Under the pieces are notes generated by a model. It made no database searches. It saw only the letters and a program-made list of their open reading frames with translations, and had not been told where the DNA came from. Of a stretch of 64,000 nt of DNA, positions 1 through 7,880 are shown piece by piece (position 1 is the first letter of the stretch; every line of letters begins with the position of its first letter). The position numbers and the translations under genes are program-made. The stretch is taken from assembly GCF_900545795.1 (NCBI RefSeq), contig NZ_URAR01000002.1, forward strand, positions 62,001 through 126,000. Direction: 5' to 3'. This stretch comes from an uncultured Veillonella sp. GTDB lineage: Bacteria; Bacillota; Negativicutes; Veillonellales; Veillonellaceae.

Positions 1-313
1 AAGTATATAAATTAATATAGAGAGTATGTAAAAGTTGTATATGTCTTTTATGTAGAAAAAGTAGTAAGTCACTTATAGGGATTACGAAGAGTAATATGTT
101 ACACCATAGTTGCTTTTACTTAGAATAGTTAAATGTAGTAGCCCCGATGTGCTTGCTTTTTTTTAACCAAAAATAAGGCGCATAGTTAATATAACTTTTG
201 GTTATGGTTGAGTTGTTAGGCGTTTATTAGAAGCGAAAACAACCTAATCTATATATTCTGAATATATCGTAAATTTAGCCTAATATATAAGAGGTATTTG
301 AGGAGGGATATGA
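1..313. other. upstream region of the choline BMC operon
   Basis: AT-rich DNA with no convincing gene. It contains a perfect 9-bp inverted repeat, TAACCAAAA at 164-172 and TTTTGGTTA at 196-204, with a 23-nt loop, and a run of eight T at about 157-164. Either could be an operator or part of a terminator or leader for the operon that starts at 314. I see no clear sigma-70 promoter. The ribosome binding site for the first gene is AGGAGGG at 301-307. Confidence 0.4.
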
Positions 314-1456
314 GTGGAACAATTTAAGTTTACCGGTCAAGTTTTTAGTGGCGATGATAGCTTGTCAGTATTAAATAATCTAAATTGTAAAAGCGCATTA
401 ATCGTTACTGACAAATTTATGGTTGAATTTGGATATTTGAAGCCAATCAATGAATTATTAAGTCAAAAAGGGGTGCAAACAACTTGCTTTGATGGTGTAT
501 TGCCAGATCCAAGTACAGCAGTTATTGCTGAAGGGGTTAAGGTATATGCAGCCGCAAAACCTGACTTAGTAATCGCTGTAGGCGGTGGCTCCGTTATCGA
601 TGCCGCTAAAGGCATCATGTACTTTGAACGAGAAGTGGAAGGTCATGGCAATTGGAAGAAGCCAACCTTTGTAGCAGTGCCAACAACAAGCGGTACAGGT
701 TCTGAATGTACATCCTTTGCTGTTATTACTTCAGAAAAAGGAAAAATTTGTATTATTGAAGACTGGTTAGTGCCTGATATTGCCATTCTTGATGCAAATT
801 ACACTATGGGTGTGCCAGAAAAAATTACGTATGATACTGGGATGGACGTTCTCACACATGCTTTAGAGGCTTATGTATCAACAAGTGCTACATCATTTAC
901 TGATGGCTTAGCTGAAAAAGCAACTCGCATGGTGCTAGAAAACTTACCTAAATTAAAACGAAATTTAAAAGATAAAGAAGCGCGCAATGAAATGCATAAA
1001 GCATCCTGTATTGCAGGGATTGCGTTCTCACAAGCTGGTTTAGGCTTAAATCACAGCTTAGCTCATGCCTTAGGTGGTCGATTCCACGTACCACATGGTC
1101 GTGCTAATACAGTTATGATTGAAACGATTATGGATTATAACGTAGGTGAAGGCCAACTTGAGCAAAACTGTGTAGCAAAAAAATATGCTGAACTAGCTAA
1201 AGCGGTAGGCTTATCGGCTAGAACAGTGCGCGAAGGGTATATGAACTTAAGAGCGGCTATCGTTGATTTAAAACAAACTTTAGGCGTTCCTAAGAATGTA
1301 CAAGCCTTAGACATTGATGAAGCTGAATTCACAGCAGCTATCGCTGATATGGCTAAAAATGCACTCGAAGATAGATGTACACCAACAGCACCGCGTCAAC
1401 CACAGCTAGAAGATATTGTGGGACTCTATAAAATTGCTTATACACAACGATTTTAG
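314..1456 (+). CDS. cutO: iron-containing alcohol dehydrogenase of the choline BMC (CutO/EutG/PduQ type)
   Basis: Group III iron-dependent alcohol dehydrogenase, 380 residues, the usual family length. Visible family features are the nucleotide-binding stretch AVGGGSVIDAAKG near residue 90 and the iron-ligand region with D and H in TGMDVLTHALEAY plus NHSLAHALGG and HVPHGRAN. In a choline compartment it would reduce acetaldehyde to ethanol and regenerate NAD+ for the aldehyde dehydrogenase. The GTG start at 314 lies 6 nt after AGGAGGG; an overlapping ATG at 310 gives only five codons. It is the first gene of a same-strand operon reaching 19.7 kb. Family assignment is firm; the acetaldehyde role is inferred from CutC in the same operon. 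Confidence 0.88.
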   Translation: MEQFKFTGQVFSGDDSLSVLNNLNCKSALIVTDKFMVEFGYLKPINELLSQKGVQTTCFDGVLPDPSTAVIAEGVKVYAAAKPDLVIAVGGGSVIDAAKGIMYFEREVEGHGNWKKPTFVAVPTTSGTGSECTSFAVITSEKGKICIIEDWLVPDIAILDANYTMGVPEKITYDTGMDVLTHALEAYVSTSATSFTDGLAEKATRMVLENLPKLKRNLKDKEARNEMHKASCIAGIAFSQAGLGLNHSLAHALGGRFHVPHGRANTVMIETIMDYNVGEGQLEQNCVAKKYAELAKAVGLSARTVREGYMNLRAAIVDLKQTLGVPKNVQALDIDEAEFTAAIADMAKNALEDRCTPTAPRQPQLEDIVGLYKIAYTQRF

Positions 1457-1549
1457 GACAAAGTGATTTTGTATAGCGGTGAGACGAAGTTAATCATTAG
1501 ATAAAACACAGAATGTAACACGCTAGTCAAGCTCTTACGTTACAGATAG

Positions 1550-1933
1550 ATGGGACGTGCTTGGATGAAAAATTTATTTTATGGAAATGGCACTGGCAAT
1601 GACAAAGCCCGCATAATTCAAGAAATGGTGCCGGGCAAGCAAATTAGTTTAGCACATATCATTGCTTCGCCAAGTCCTGATTTGTATGAACGCCTAGGGA
1701 TTGACCCTTGTGGGGCCATAGGAATTTTTACAGTCACACCAAAAGAAGCAGCCATTATTTCTGCTGATATTGCTACAAAGGCAGCGAATGTAGAAATTGG
1801 CTTCCTCGATAGATTCACAGGATCTTTAGTGATTTATGGTGATGTGTCCAGTGTTGAAGCCGCTTCAGTAGCCATTTTAGATGTGCTGGAAAAAATGCTT
1901 GGATTCCCACCAGCTGAGATTACGAGAGCGTAG
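1550..1933 (+). CDS. eutS: EutS/PduU-type circularly permuted BMC shell protein (copy 1)
   Basis: BMC shell protein of the EutS/PduU class, recognised from RIIQEMVPGKQISLAH followed by LGIDPCGAIGIFTVTPKEAAIISADIATKAA and a closing GDVSSVEAA segment. The family is a circularly permuted BMC domain whose N-terminal strands form a small beta-barrel over the hexamer pore. The N-terminus is about 17 residues longer than copy 2 at 15274. ATG codons at 1550, 1565 and 1580 are all in frame and none has a strong ribosome binding site, so the true start is uncertain. The eutP-like gene follows after 5 bp, and the same eutS-eutP pairing recurs at 15.3-16.1 kb. Confidence 0.88.
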   Translation: MGRAWMKNLFYGNGTGNDKARIIQEMVPGKQISLAHIIASPSPDLYERLGIDPCGAIGIFTVTPKEAAIISADIATKAANVEIGFLDRFTGSLVIYGDVSSVEAASVAILDVLEKMLGFPPAEITRA

Positions 1934-1938
1934 GTCAT

Positions 1939-2406
1939 ATGATAAAGAAACGCATTATGATTGTAGGGCCAGGGCGCAGCGGTAAATCGACATTAGCTAA
2001 TATTTTTAATGATGTGAATCGGCTGGCGCGACGCACTCAAGACGTAATTTATGGAAAGTATACGATTGATACACCGAGTGTGTATTTAGAAATGCCTTTC
2101 AACTATAAATACTTAGTAGCCACTTCGCAAGAAGCTAATGTATTGGTATGTGTAATCGATCCTTTAACGGGAACGACGACCTATCCGCCATTATTTGCTA
2201 CCTCCTTTAACTGTATTCCAGTAGGGGTGATTTCAAAGGCTGATTTAGCTAATGAAAAGCAAATTGCTAATGCTAAGAAGTATTTATTGGAACTGGGCAT
2301 TGAAGAAGAGAATATATTTACACTTAATCTGTTGCAGGCCTTAGAAGGTGTTAAGACTGATGAGTTAGAAGCCTTGCTAAGCTTTAGACAGCACTGCCGG
2401 ATTTAG
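1939..2406 (+). CDS. eutP: EutP/PduV-like small GTPase-fold protein (copy 1)
   Basis: EutP/PduV family, 155 residues. The P-loop is GPGRSGKST near residues 10-18. Later nucleotide-binding features are VCVIDPLTG and an SKADLAN stretch in the G4 (NKxD-like) position. EutP has been reported as an acetate kinase in Salmonella and PduV as a compartment-associated protein, so the activity here is open. The gene starts 5 bp after copy 1 of eutS and precedes eutJ. A second member lies at 15626, so the locus carries two diverged eutS-eutP pairs. Confidence 0.85.
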   Translation: MIKKRIMIVGPGRSGKSTLANIFNDVNRLARRTQDVIYGKYTIDTPSVYLEMPFNYKYLVATSQEANVLVCVIDPLTGTTTYPPLFATSFNCIPVGVISKADLANEKQIANAKKYLLELGIEEENIFTLNLLQALEGVKTDELEALLSFRQHCRI

Positions 2407-2423
2407 ATGTGTAGGAGGACAGT

Positions 2424-3269
2424 TTGAAACAGAATATAACTGATTTTTCGTATTGTGATCAATTGGTGGATACCTTTGAAAAAGTAGTAAAGAAGCCAAT
2501 TAAAAAGAAATCATCAACTTATTATGTAGGGGTGGACCTTGGGACAGCCTTCATAGTGATTGCAGTACTTGATGAAAATAGAGAACCAGTAGCTGGAGCC
2601 TATCAATTTGCCAATGTTGTAAAAGATGGCATGGTAGTTGACTATGTAGGCGCTGTGCAGATGGTTCGAGAAATGAAAGAAAAATTAGAAGCTACGCTTG
2701 GCACCGAGTTAATCTATGCGGCAGCAGCGATTCCACCAGGCACTGAAGGTGTTGATGGCGGCGCTGTAAAGCATGTGGTGCAAGGGGCTGGCTTTGAAAT
2801 TACTAAACTATTAGATGAGCCAACAGCCGCTAATGCGGTACTTAAGATAACGAATGGTGCCATTGTAGATATTGGTGGCGGTACTACAGGGATTTCCATC
2901 TTCAAAGATGGAAAACAAGTATATGTAGCCGATGAACCTACCGGTGGTACACATTTCTCCTTAGTTATTGCTGGAGCGTATCAAATGGAATTCGATAAGG
3001 CGGAAAGCTTTAAGCGCGACCCTAAAAAACATCGCGAATTATTGCCAATCTTAACGCCAGTTATTGATAAAGTAGGCTCTATTATTGAAAAACATATTGC
3101 CGGCTATGATATTGATACAATTTATTTAGTTGGCGGTACTTGTTGTTTAACAGGTATTGAAAGTGCATTGGAACGCAAGCTGGGATTGAAAGTAGTAAAA
3201 CCTAAGAATCCTATGTTTGTTACCCCACTAGGGATTGCCCTAGAATGTACTGATGAAATAATGCCTTAA
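2424..3269 (+). CDS. eutJ: EutJ, Hsp70/actin-fold chaperone-like protein
   Basis: EutJ family, 281 residues. It has the actin/Hsp70 ATPase phosphate-1 motif GVDLGTAF near residue 38, the phosphate-2 motif VDIGGGTTG near residue 150 and a terminal VGGTCCLTG adenosine-type motif. It lacks the Hsp70 substrate-binding domain. EutJ proteins occur in ethanolamine, choline and propanediol compartment loci and are proposed to help reactivate or fold enzymes; this is not proven. The start is TTG at 2424 behind a strong AGGAGG, with no better start nearby. The N-terminal ~35 residues before the ATPase fold are lysine-rich and could be a targeting or interaction segment. Confidence 0.88.
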   Translation: MKQNITDFSYCDQLVDTFEKVVKKPIKKKSSTYYVGVDLGTAFIVIAVLDENREPVAGAYQFANVVKDGMVVDYVGAVQMVREMKEKLEATLGTELIYAAAAIPPGTEGVDGGAVKHVVQGAGFEITKLLDEPTAANAVLKITNGAIVDIGGGTTGISIFKDGKQVYVADEPTGGTHFSLVIAGAYQMEFDKAESFKRDPKKHRELLPILTPVIDKVGSIIEKHIAGYDIDTIYLVGGTCCLTGIESALERKLGLKVVKPKNPMFVTPLGIALECTDEIMP

Positions 3270-3334
3270 TATGCTAGACAGGGCATGAAGTGATTCTTGT
3301 AAATTCGAGCGTTTTGAGGCACGAGGAGTAAATT

Positions 3335-3595
3335 ATGATTGCAGCAAAAGTAATTGACAATATTTGGTCTACACGTAAAGCCGAATCCTTACGAGGCCTC
3401 AAGCTTATGATTGTAGAAGTGCTGGATGATAAGGCCGCTGTATCTCGCTTGATTGCAGCCGATGTAATCGGCGCGGGCATCGGTGAACGAGTACTCGTTA
3501 CGACGGGCTCGGCAGCACGACGTATGGTAGGGGATGACAATATTCCCGTTGATGCAGTTATCGTCGGTATTATCGACGAAGACTGTACCTTCTAA
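3335..3595 (+). CDS. eutN: EutN/CcmL-type BMC-P pentameric vertex protein
   Basis: BMC-P vertex protein, 86 residues, typical of EutN/CcmL/PduN. The start MIAAKVIDNIWSTRKAESLRG is the family hallmark, followed by DVIGAGIGERVLVTTGSAAR and the ending VDAVIVGIID. These form pentamers that cap the twelve vertices of the shell. It is the only BMC-P gene seen in the locus. The start is ATG after CACGAGGAG. Confidence 0.93.
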   Translation: MIAAKVIDNIWSTRKAESLRGLKLMIVEVLDDKAAVSRLIAADVIGAGIGERVLVTTGSAARRMVGDDNIPVDAVIVGIIDEDCTF

Positions 3596-3644
3596 TTGGT
3601 TTTTCTTAAAACATATATAAATATTATAAGAAAGGAGAAACATC

Positions 3645-4259
3645 ATGGATGCATTAGGGATGATTGAGACAAAGGGCTTAATCGCCGCCATTGAAGCTTG
3701 TGACGTAATGTTGAAAACAGCGAATGTATCGCTTGTTGGTAAACGCAAGTCTACAGCTACTTTGGTAACGATTTTGATCACTGGTGATGTGGGTGCTGTT
3801 AAGGCTTCAGTAGAAGCTGGGGCAGCAGCGGCTGAAAAAGTGACACCTGGCTCACTTCTATCTGCTCATGTTATTCCAAGGCCTATTCAAAATATTGAAA
3901 AAGCTTTTGGACCAGGGGATACACCTAAAAAGCCTTCTGGATCAGGGGAAAAAAGCGTAGAAGAAGTAAGTCCAGAGAGTGAGCTAGATAGTACATCTGA
4001 GGAATCATCAGATGAAGTGTTAGAGTCATCTAACTCTGCGTCTGAACCAACTGAATCTACTGCTGAGGCAAAAGCTCAAGTAGAATCCGTTGATGAATCC
4101 GAAGGCGAAATATCATTTGATAGCTTACAAAAAATGTCTGTGTCGGAACTTCGCAAATTAGCAAGACGACAACCAGACTTAGGGATTTCTGGTCGAAAGA
4201 TTTCATCGGCCAATAAACAAATTTTGCTTAGTTATTTACAACCACATTATAAACATTAA
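3645..4259 (+). CDS. BMC-H shell protein with acidic linker and SAP/Rho-N-like C-terminal domain
   Basis: 204 residues in three parts. Residues 1-88 are a BMC-H domain starting MDALGMIETKGLI. Residues about 95-157 are a Ser/Glu-rich, low-complexity acidic linker. Residues 158-204 are a basic, helical tail (MSVSELRKLARRQ, then ISGRKISSANKQILLSYL). The tail reads like a SAP/HeH or Rho N-terminal fold; this is a judgement by eye. EutK and PduK are known BMC-H proteins with C-terminal extensions, and the EutK extension is a helix-turn-helix-like nucleic-acid-binding domain, so this may be an analogue. The pore loop KRKSTATLV lacks the usual glycines. It sits between the vertex gene and an ordinary BMC-H gene. 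Confidence 0.8.
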   Translation: MDALGMIETKGLIAAIEACDVMLKTANVSLVGKRKSTATLVTILITGDVGAVKASVEAGAAAAEKVTPGSLLSAHVIPRPIQNIEKAFGPGDTPKKPSGSGEKSVEEVSPESELDSTSEESSDEVLESSNSASEPTESTAEAKAQVESVDESEGEISFDSLQKMSVSELRKLARRQPDLGISGRKISSANKQILLSYLQPHYKH

Positions 4260-4289
4260 TCTTTTATAAGGACATTGGAGGAACATGTT

Positions 4290-4571
4290 ATGAAAAACGA
4301 AGCACTAGGTTTAGTAGAAACAAAAGGTTTAGTAGGTTCTATCGAAGCAGCTGACGCAATGGTAAAAGCAGCTAATGTGTATTTAATTGGTAAAGAAACT
4401 ATCGGTGGTGGTTTCGTAACAGTTATGGTTCGTGGTGATGTAGGCGCAGTTAAAGCAGCTACTGATGCTGGTGCAGCAGCAGCGCAACGCGTTGGTGAAT
4501 TAGTATCCGTACACGTAATTCCTCGCCCACATACTGATGTAGAATTAATCCTTCCTAACACTAAAGCGTAA
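4290..4571 (+). CDS. BMC-H hexameric shell protein (PduA/EutM type), copy A
   Basis: Canonical single-domain BMC-H protein, 93 residues, from NEALGLVETKGLVGSIEAAD through the pore loop KETIGGGFV and GDVGAVKAATDAG to VIPRPH. Such proteins tile the compartment facets. The ATG at 4290 follows GGAGGAAC; an upstream in-frame TTG at 4275 overlaps that ribosome binding site and is not used. The first 81 residues are identical to the gene at 19457, while the DNA differs at many third positions. The codon choice is strongly biased, which suggests high expression. Confidence 0.93.
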   Translation: MKNEALGLVETKGLVGSIEAADAMVKAANVYLIGKETIGGGFVTVMVRGDVGAVKAATDAGAAAAQRVGELVSVHVIPRPHTDVELILPNTKA

Positions 4572-4586
4572 TAAGGACCTATTACT

Positions 4587-5591
4587 ATGAGTATAATGGA
4601 GCAAATCAAGGCCGAAGCAAAACCGTGGCGCAAAAATATTGCCATGCTTATTGATGCAGATGCACGTATGCTTCAAGGGGCAGTACAAGTTATGGATGCC
4701 GGATTTGCCACGGTTACCTTAATAGGTAAAAAAAGTGAAATTTGCCAGTTAGCGGCCGCTAATAATATCTCTTTACAACACATGCCTATCGTTGATGTGG
4801 CTACAGACTATCGCTTACGTCGACTCGTTACTTGCTGCTTAAACAATAAAAGTCAAAGCCAAGCGACCAGTTATGACCGAGCTGTTGAAGTATTGACCAC
4901 GAATCCAACGATTTTTGCCATGATGTTTGTAGCAGCTGGATATGCGGACGGGCTAATTGTAGGCAATTCGTATCAATATGCAACGATTGCTGAAGTAGCA
5001 GCTCAATTGATTGGCCTTAAAAAAGGCAGCAGTGTAGTTGCTTCTACAACAATTATGCATACTAAAACACCGGAATATGGACAGCAAGGCACATTATTCT
5101 TTAGTGATTGTGAAATCGTTAAGAATCCAACCGCTGAAGAATTGGCAGACATTGCTGTAAATACTGCTGATTTAGCAGATAAAGTATTTGGAATTGGAGT
5201 ACCACGGGTCTCCTTACTATCTTTCTCCAGTAAAGGTAGTGCAAAGGATCCGCTTGTAGACAAAGTGGTAGCAGCGTACAATTTGGTAAAAGAAAAACAT
5301 GTTGTACATAAAATTGATGGTGAGTTGCAGTTAGATGCTTCTATCGTTCCATCAGTTGCTAAAAGTAAGGCGCCACAATCTGACGTAGCAGGGAAAGCAA
5401 ATGTGTTGATTTTCCCAGATCTTAATGCAGCAAATATTGGGTGTAACTTAGTCAATCTCTTTGGTAGCGCCCAAGCATTTGGACCATTGCTCCTCGGAGT
5501 AGCGAAGCCAGTGCAACGCGTACCAGATGAGTATTCAGTAGACGATCTTGTGAACTTAATAGCAATTACTGCTGTTGAGAGTACATTGTAG
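4587..5591 (+). CDS. eutD: phosphate acetyltransferase of the BMC (EutD/Pta C-terminal family)
   Basis: PTA_PTB family, 334 residues, the length of EutD or the catalytic half of Pta. Landmarks are the ATxIGKKSEI-like segment near residue 45, ADGLIVGNSYQYATIAEVAAQLIGL in the middle and LIFPDLNAANIGCNLVNLFG near the C-terminus, the last being the acyl-CoA-binding region of the family. It would convert acetyl-CoA to acetyl phosphate and recycle CoA, giving ATP through acetate kinase. It lies between BMC-H genes, consistent with a lumen enzyme. No acetate kinase of the AckA family is present in the window. Confidence 0.86.
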   Translation: MSIMEQIKAEAKPWRKNIAMLIDADARMLQGAVQVMDAGFATVTLIGKKSEICQLAAANNISLQHMPIVDVATDYRLRRLVTCCLNNKSQSQATSYDRAVEVLTTNPTIFAMMFVAAGYADGLIVGNSYQYATIAEVAAQLIGLKKGSSVVASTTIMHTKTPEYGQQGTLFFSDCEIVKNPTAEELADIAVNTADLADKVFGIGVPRVSLLSFSSKGSAKDPLVDKVVAAYNLVKEKHVVHKIDGELQLDASIVPSVAKSKAPQSDVAGKANVLIFPDLNAANIGCNLVNLFGSAQAFGPLLLGVAKPVQRVPDEYSVDDLVNLIAITAVESTL

Positions 5592-5615
5592 TATGTATGA
5601 GCAGGAGGAAAATAT

Positions 5616-5915
5616 ATGAAGTACCAAGGTGATGCGCTTGGTTTAGTAGAAACTCGCGGAATGGTACCAGCTATTGCAGCGGCCGATGTAATGTGTAAAG
5701 CGGCTGATGTTGAACTAATCTCTTATGAAAACGTTGGTTCTGGCTTAGTAACTGTTTTAGTATGTGGTGATGTTGCGGCTGTAACAACTGCTGTTGAAGC
5801 AGGTGCAAGAGCGGCGGCAGCATGCGGCGAGATGACAGCTAAAAATGTAATGCCTAGACCAATTGGCAAAATTAAACATATTGTAGACGCACATGAGCTT
5901 GATGCGGAGGATTAG
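5616..5915 (+). CDS. BMC-H hexameric shell protein with VGSG pore loop
   Basis: BMC-H protein, 99 residues. After a short MKYQG lead it has DALGLVETRGMVPAIAAADVM, pore loop YENVGSGLV and GDVAAVTTAVEAG. It is closer to the following gene at 5925 than to copy A at 4290, and both carry MCKAADVELI and an YENV pore approach. The ATG follows GCAGGAGGAA. It probably mixes with other BMC-H proteins in the shell facets; substrate passage through the pore is a family-level expectation only. Confidence 0.92.
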   Translation: MKYQGDALGLVETRGMVPAIAAADVMCKAADVELISYENVGSGLVTVLVCGDVAAVTTAVEAGARAAAACGEMTAKNVMPRPIGKIKHIVDAHELDAED

Positions 5916-5924
5916 GAGGTTAGT

Positions 5925-6212
5925 ATGCGACACAATGCATTAGGTTTTATAGAAACATTTGGCCTTGTATCGGTCCTCGAAGCGGCTGATGCAATGTGTA
6001 AAGCTGCTGACGTTGAGTTGATCGGTTACGAAAACGTAGCGTCAGGGCTCATTTCCGTAATCATTAGTGGTGATGTGGGCGCTGTACAATCTGCCGTAGA
6101 AGCAGGTGTAGCGCGTGCAAAAGAAGTGGGCGAAGTATATTGCCACTTAGTACTTCCAAATCCACATCCAGATATTGAAAAAATTGCAAGAAAATATTCT
6201 TTTACACTGTAA
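5925..6212 (+). CDS. BMC-H hexameric shell protein with VASG pore loop
   Basis: BMC-H protein, 95 residues: HNALGFIETFGLVSVLEAAD, pore loop YENVASGLI, GDVGAVQSAVEAG. A phenylalanine replaces the usual Lys/Arg in the ETK/RG motif (ETFGLV). The start ATG lies 9 bp after the previous stop, with AGGAGG overlapping that stop, so the two genes are translationally close. It is a tandem paralogue of the gene at 5616, and the difference in pore residue (A for G) may matter for permeability. Confidence 0.92.
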   Translation: MRHNALGFIETFGLVSVLEAADAMCKAADVELIGYENVASGLISVIISGDVGAVQSAVEAGVARAKEVGEVYCHLVLPNPHPDIEKIARKYSFTL

Positions 6213-6244
6213 TTGTCAGTGAATAAGAAGAAGGGAGGTGCACT

Positions 6245-7828
6245 GTGATACGAATTGATACAGATTTGATGTCGACTCAAGAAGCGCGAATATTGATCGA
6301 AAACGCTCGCGAAGGACAGAAAATATTTAGTACATATACGCAAGAACGAATTGATAAAATCGTTGAAGGTATGGCTAAAGATGTAGCCTTACACGCTGAA
6401 GAACTTGCTCAATTAGCCGTAGAAGAAACCGGCTTTGGCGTAGTTCATGACAAATGTGTAAAAAACAAATTTGCTTCTGAGTTTTTATACTCTTACATTA
6501 AAGATATGAAAACCGTGGGGATTATTAAAGAAGACCCAGTAGCAAAGACTATGGATATTGGCGTTCCTGTAGGGGTTATCGTGGCATTACTGCCATCTAC
6601 CAATCCAACTTCAACAGCGATTTGTACGACCTTAATTGCAATCAAATCCGGTAATGCCATTGTGTTCTCGCCACATCCAAAAGCGAAGAACTCAATTATC
6701 CGCACACTCGATATTTTGATTGAATCTGCTAAGCGACATGGCGCTCCTGAAGATATCATTTCTTATTTGACAGTGCTTTCGCCGCAAGGAACAAAGGCAT
6801 TAATGTCTCATAAAGATACTTCACTTATTATTTCTAATACCGCAAGACAAATGGCCGATGTAGCCCACTATGCAGGTAAACCTACCATCAACGGTGGTCC
6901 GAGCAATGGACCAGCCTTTATTGAGCGTAGTGCAGATGTAAAAAAAGCGATTCATGAAATAGTGAGCAGTAAGACATTTGATAATGGTTTACTTTGCTCT
7001 TCGGAACAGTCCATTGTAGCTGAAGAATGTATTGTAGATCAGGTAAAACAAGAATTACTCAATAATGGTGCTTATTTCATGACACAGGCTGAATCGGATA
7101 TGTTAAGCCCTCTATTTTATACTGTAGATGGCCGTCATAATCCAGAAATCGTAGGCCGCTCTGCTTATGAGATTGCAGCAAAAGCAGGATTTACAGTGCC
7201 AAAAGAAACTACTGTATTAATCTCTGAGCAACAATATGTGTCAGGCACTAATCCATATTGTAGAGAAAAATTATGCCCAGTATTGGCATTTTTCGTTGAA
7301 AAGAACTGGATGTTCGCTTGTGAAAAATGTATTGAGCTTCTCATTACAGAAGGTAAGGGTCACACCTTAGTGATTCATTCACAAGACGAAGCAGTTATTC
7401 GAGAATTTGCGTTAAAGAAACCAGTATCTCGTATGCTAGTTAATACCTCTGGTGCCCTTGGCGGTATCGGTTTAACTACACATTTACCACCAGCTTTAAT
7501 TTTAAGTACTGGTAGCGTAGGTGGCGGTTTTACATCGGATAATATTTCTCCAACTAATCTAATCAATATTAGAAAAGTTGGTTATGGTGTACGCAAAATT
7601 GAAGATGCGTTAGAAAATCCAGGTGCTTGTAGAACAGAACAAGCAGCGCGAATGGCTGCACAAAGTACAGCACAGCCTAGCGTTCCTAGTCCAGTGGCTA
7701 CAGAGCCGCAGGTAGGGGCTAGCACAACACAACCACAGCGTTGTAAATTAGGCCATTCACTCTTAGAAGGTCAAGACTATAATCTTGAAAACGCTTTAAA
7801 TGTATTATTGAAGAATTTACAATCCTAA
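6245..7828 (+). CDS. CoA-acylating aldehyde dehydrogenase homologue 1, diverged, with C-terminal encapsulation peptide
   Basis: Aldehyde dehydrogenase of the EutE/PduP/AdhE-N family, 527 residues, GTG start after GGGAGGTG. The catalytic-cysteine region is GLLCSSEQS (Cys251). Compared with homologue 2 at 17744, the cofactor-proximal segment is altered: SNTARQMADVAHYAGKPTINGGPSNGP here against ATGGEAMVRAAYSSGKP there, so the TGG motif and the GVGPGN loop are changed. After about residue 455 comes a Pro/Ser/Thr/Gln-rich linker and then an amphipathic C-terminal helix (LENALNVLLKNLQ), the form of a lumen-targeting peptide. It directly precedes cutC. It may be a specialised or structural paralogue; activity is uncertain. 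Confidence 0.87.
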   Translation: MIRIDTDLMSTQEARILIENAREGQKIFSTYTQERIDKIVEGMAKDVALHAEELAQLAVEETGFGVVHDKCVKNKFASEFLYSYIKDMKTVGIIKEDPVAKTMDIGVPVGVIVALLPSTNPTSTAICTTLIAIKSGNAIVFSPHPKAKNSIIRTLDILIESAKRHGAPEDIISYLTVLSPQGTKALMSHKDTSLIISNTARQMADVAHYAGKPTINGGPSNGPAFIERSADVKKAIHEIVSSKTFDNGLLCSSEQSIVAEECIVDQVKQELLNNGAYFMTQAESDMLSPLFYTVDGRHNPEIVGRSAYEIAAKAGFTVPKETTVLISEQQYVSGTNPYCREKLCPVLAFFVEKNWMFACEKCIELLITEGKGHTLVIHSQDEAVIREFALKKPVSRMLVNTSGALGGIGLTTHLPPALILSTGSVGGGFTSDNISPTNLINIRKVGYGVRKIEDALENPGACRTEQAARMAAQSTAQPSVPSPVATEPQVGASTTQPQRCKLGHSLLEGQDYNLENALNVLLKNLQS

Positions 7829-7880
7829 CATTCGTAAGGAATCGTCACAATAAATTAACTCGATGAAGGAGGATTTATTT

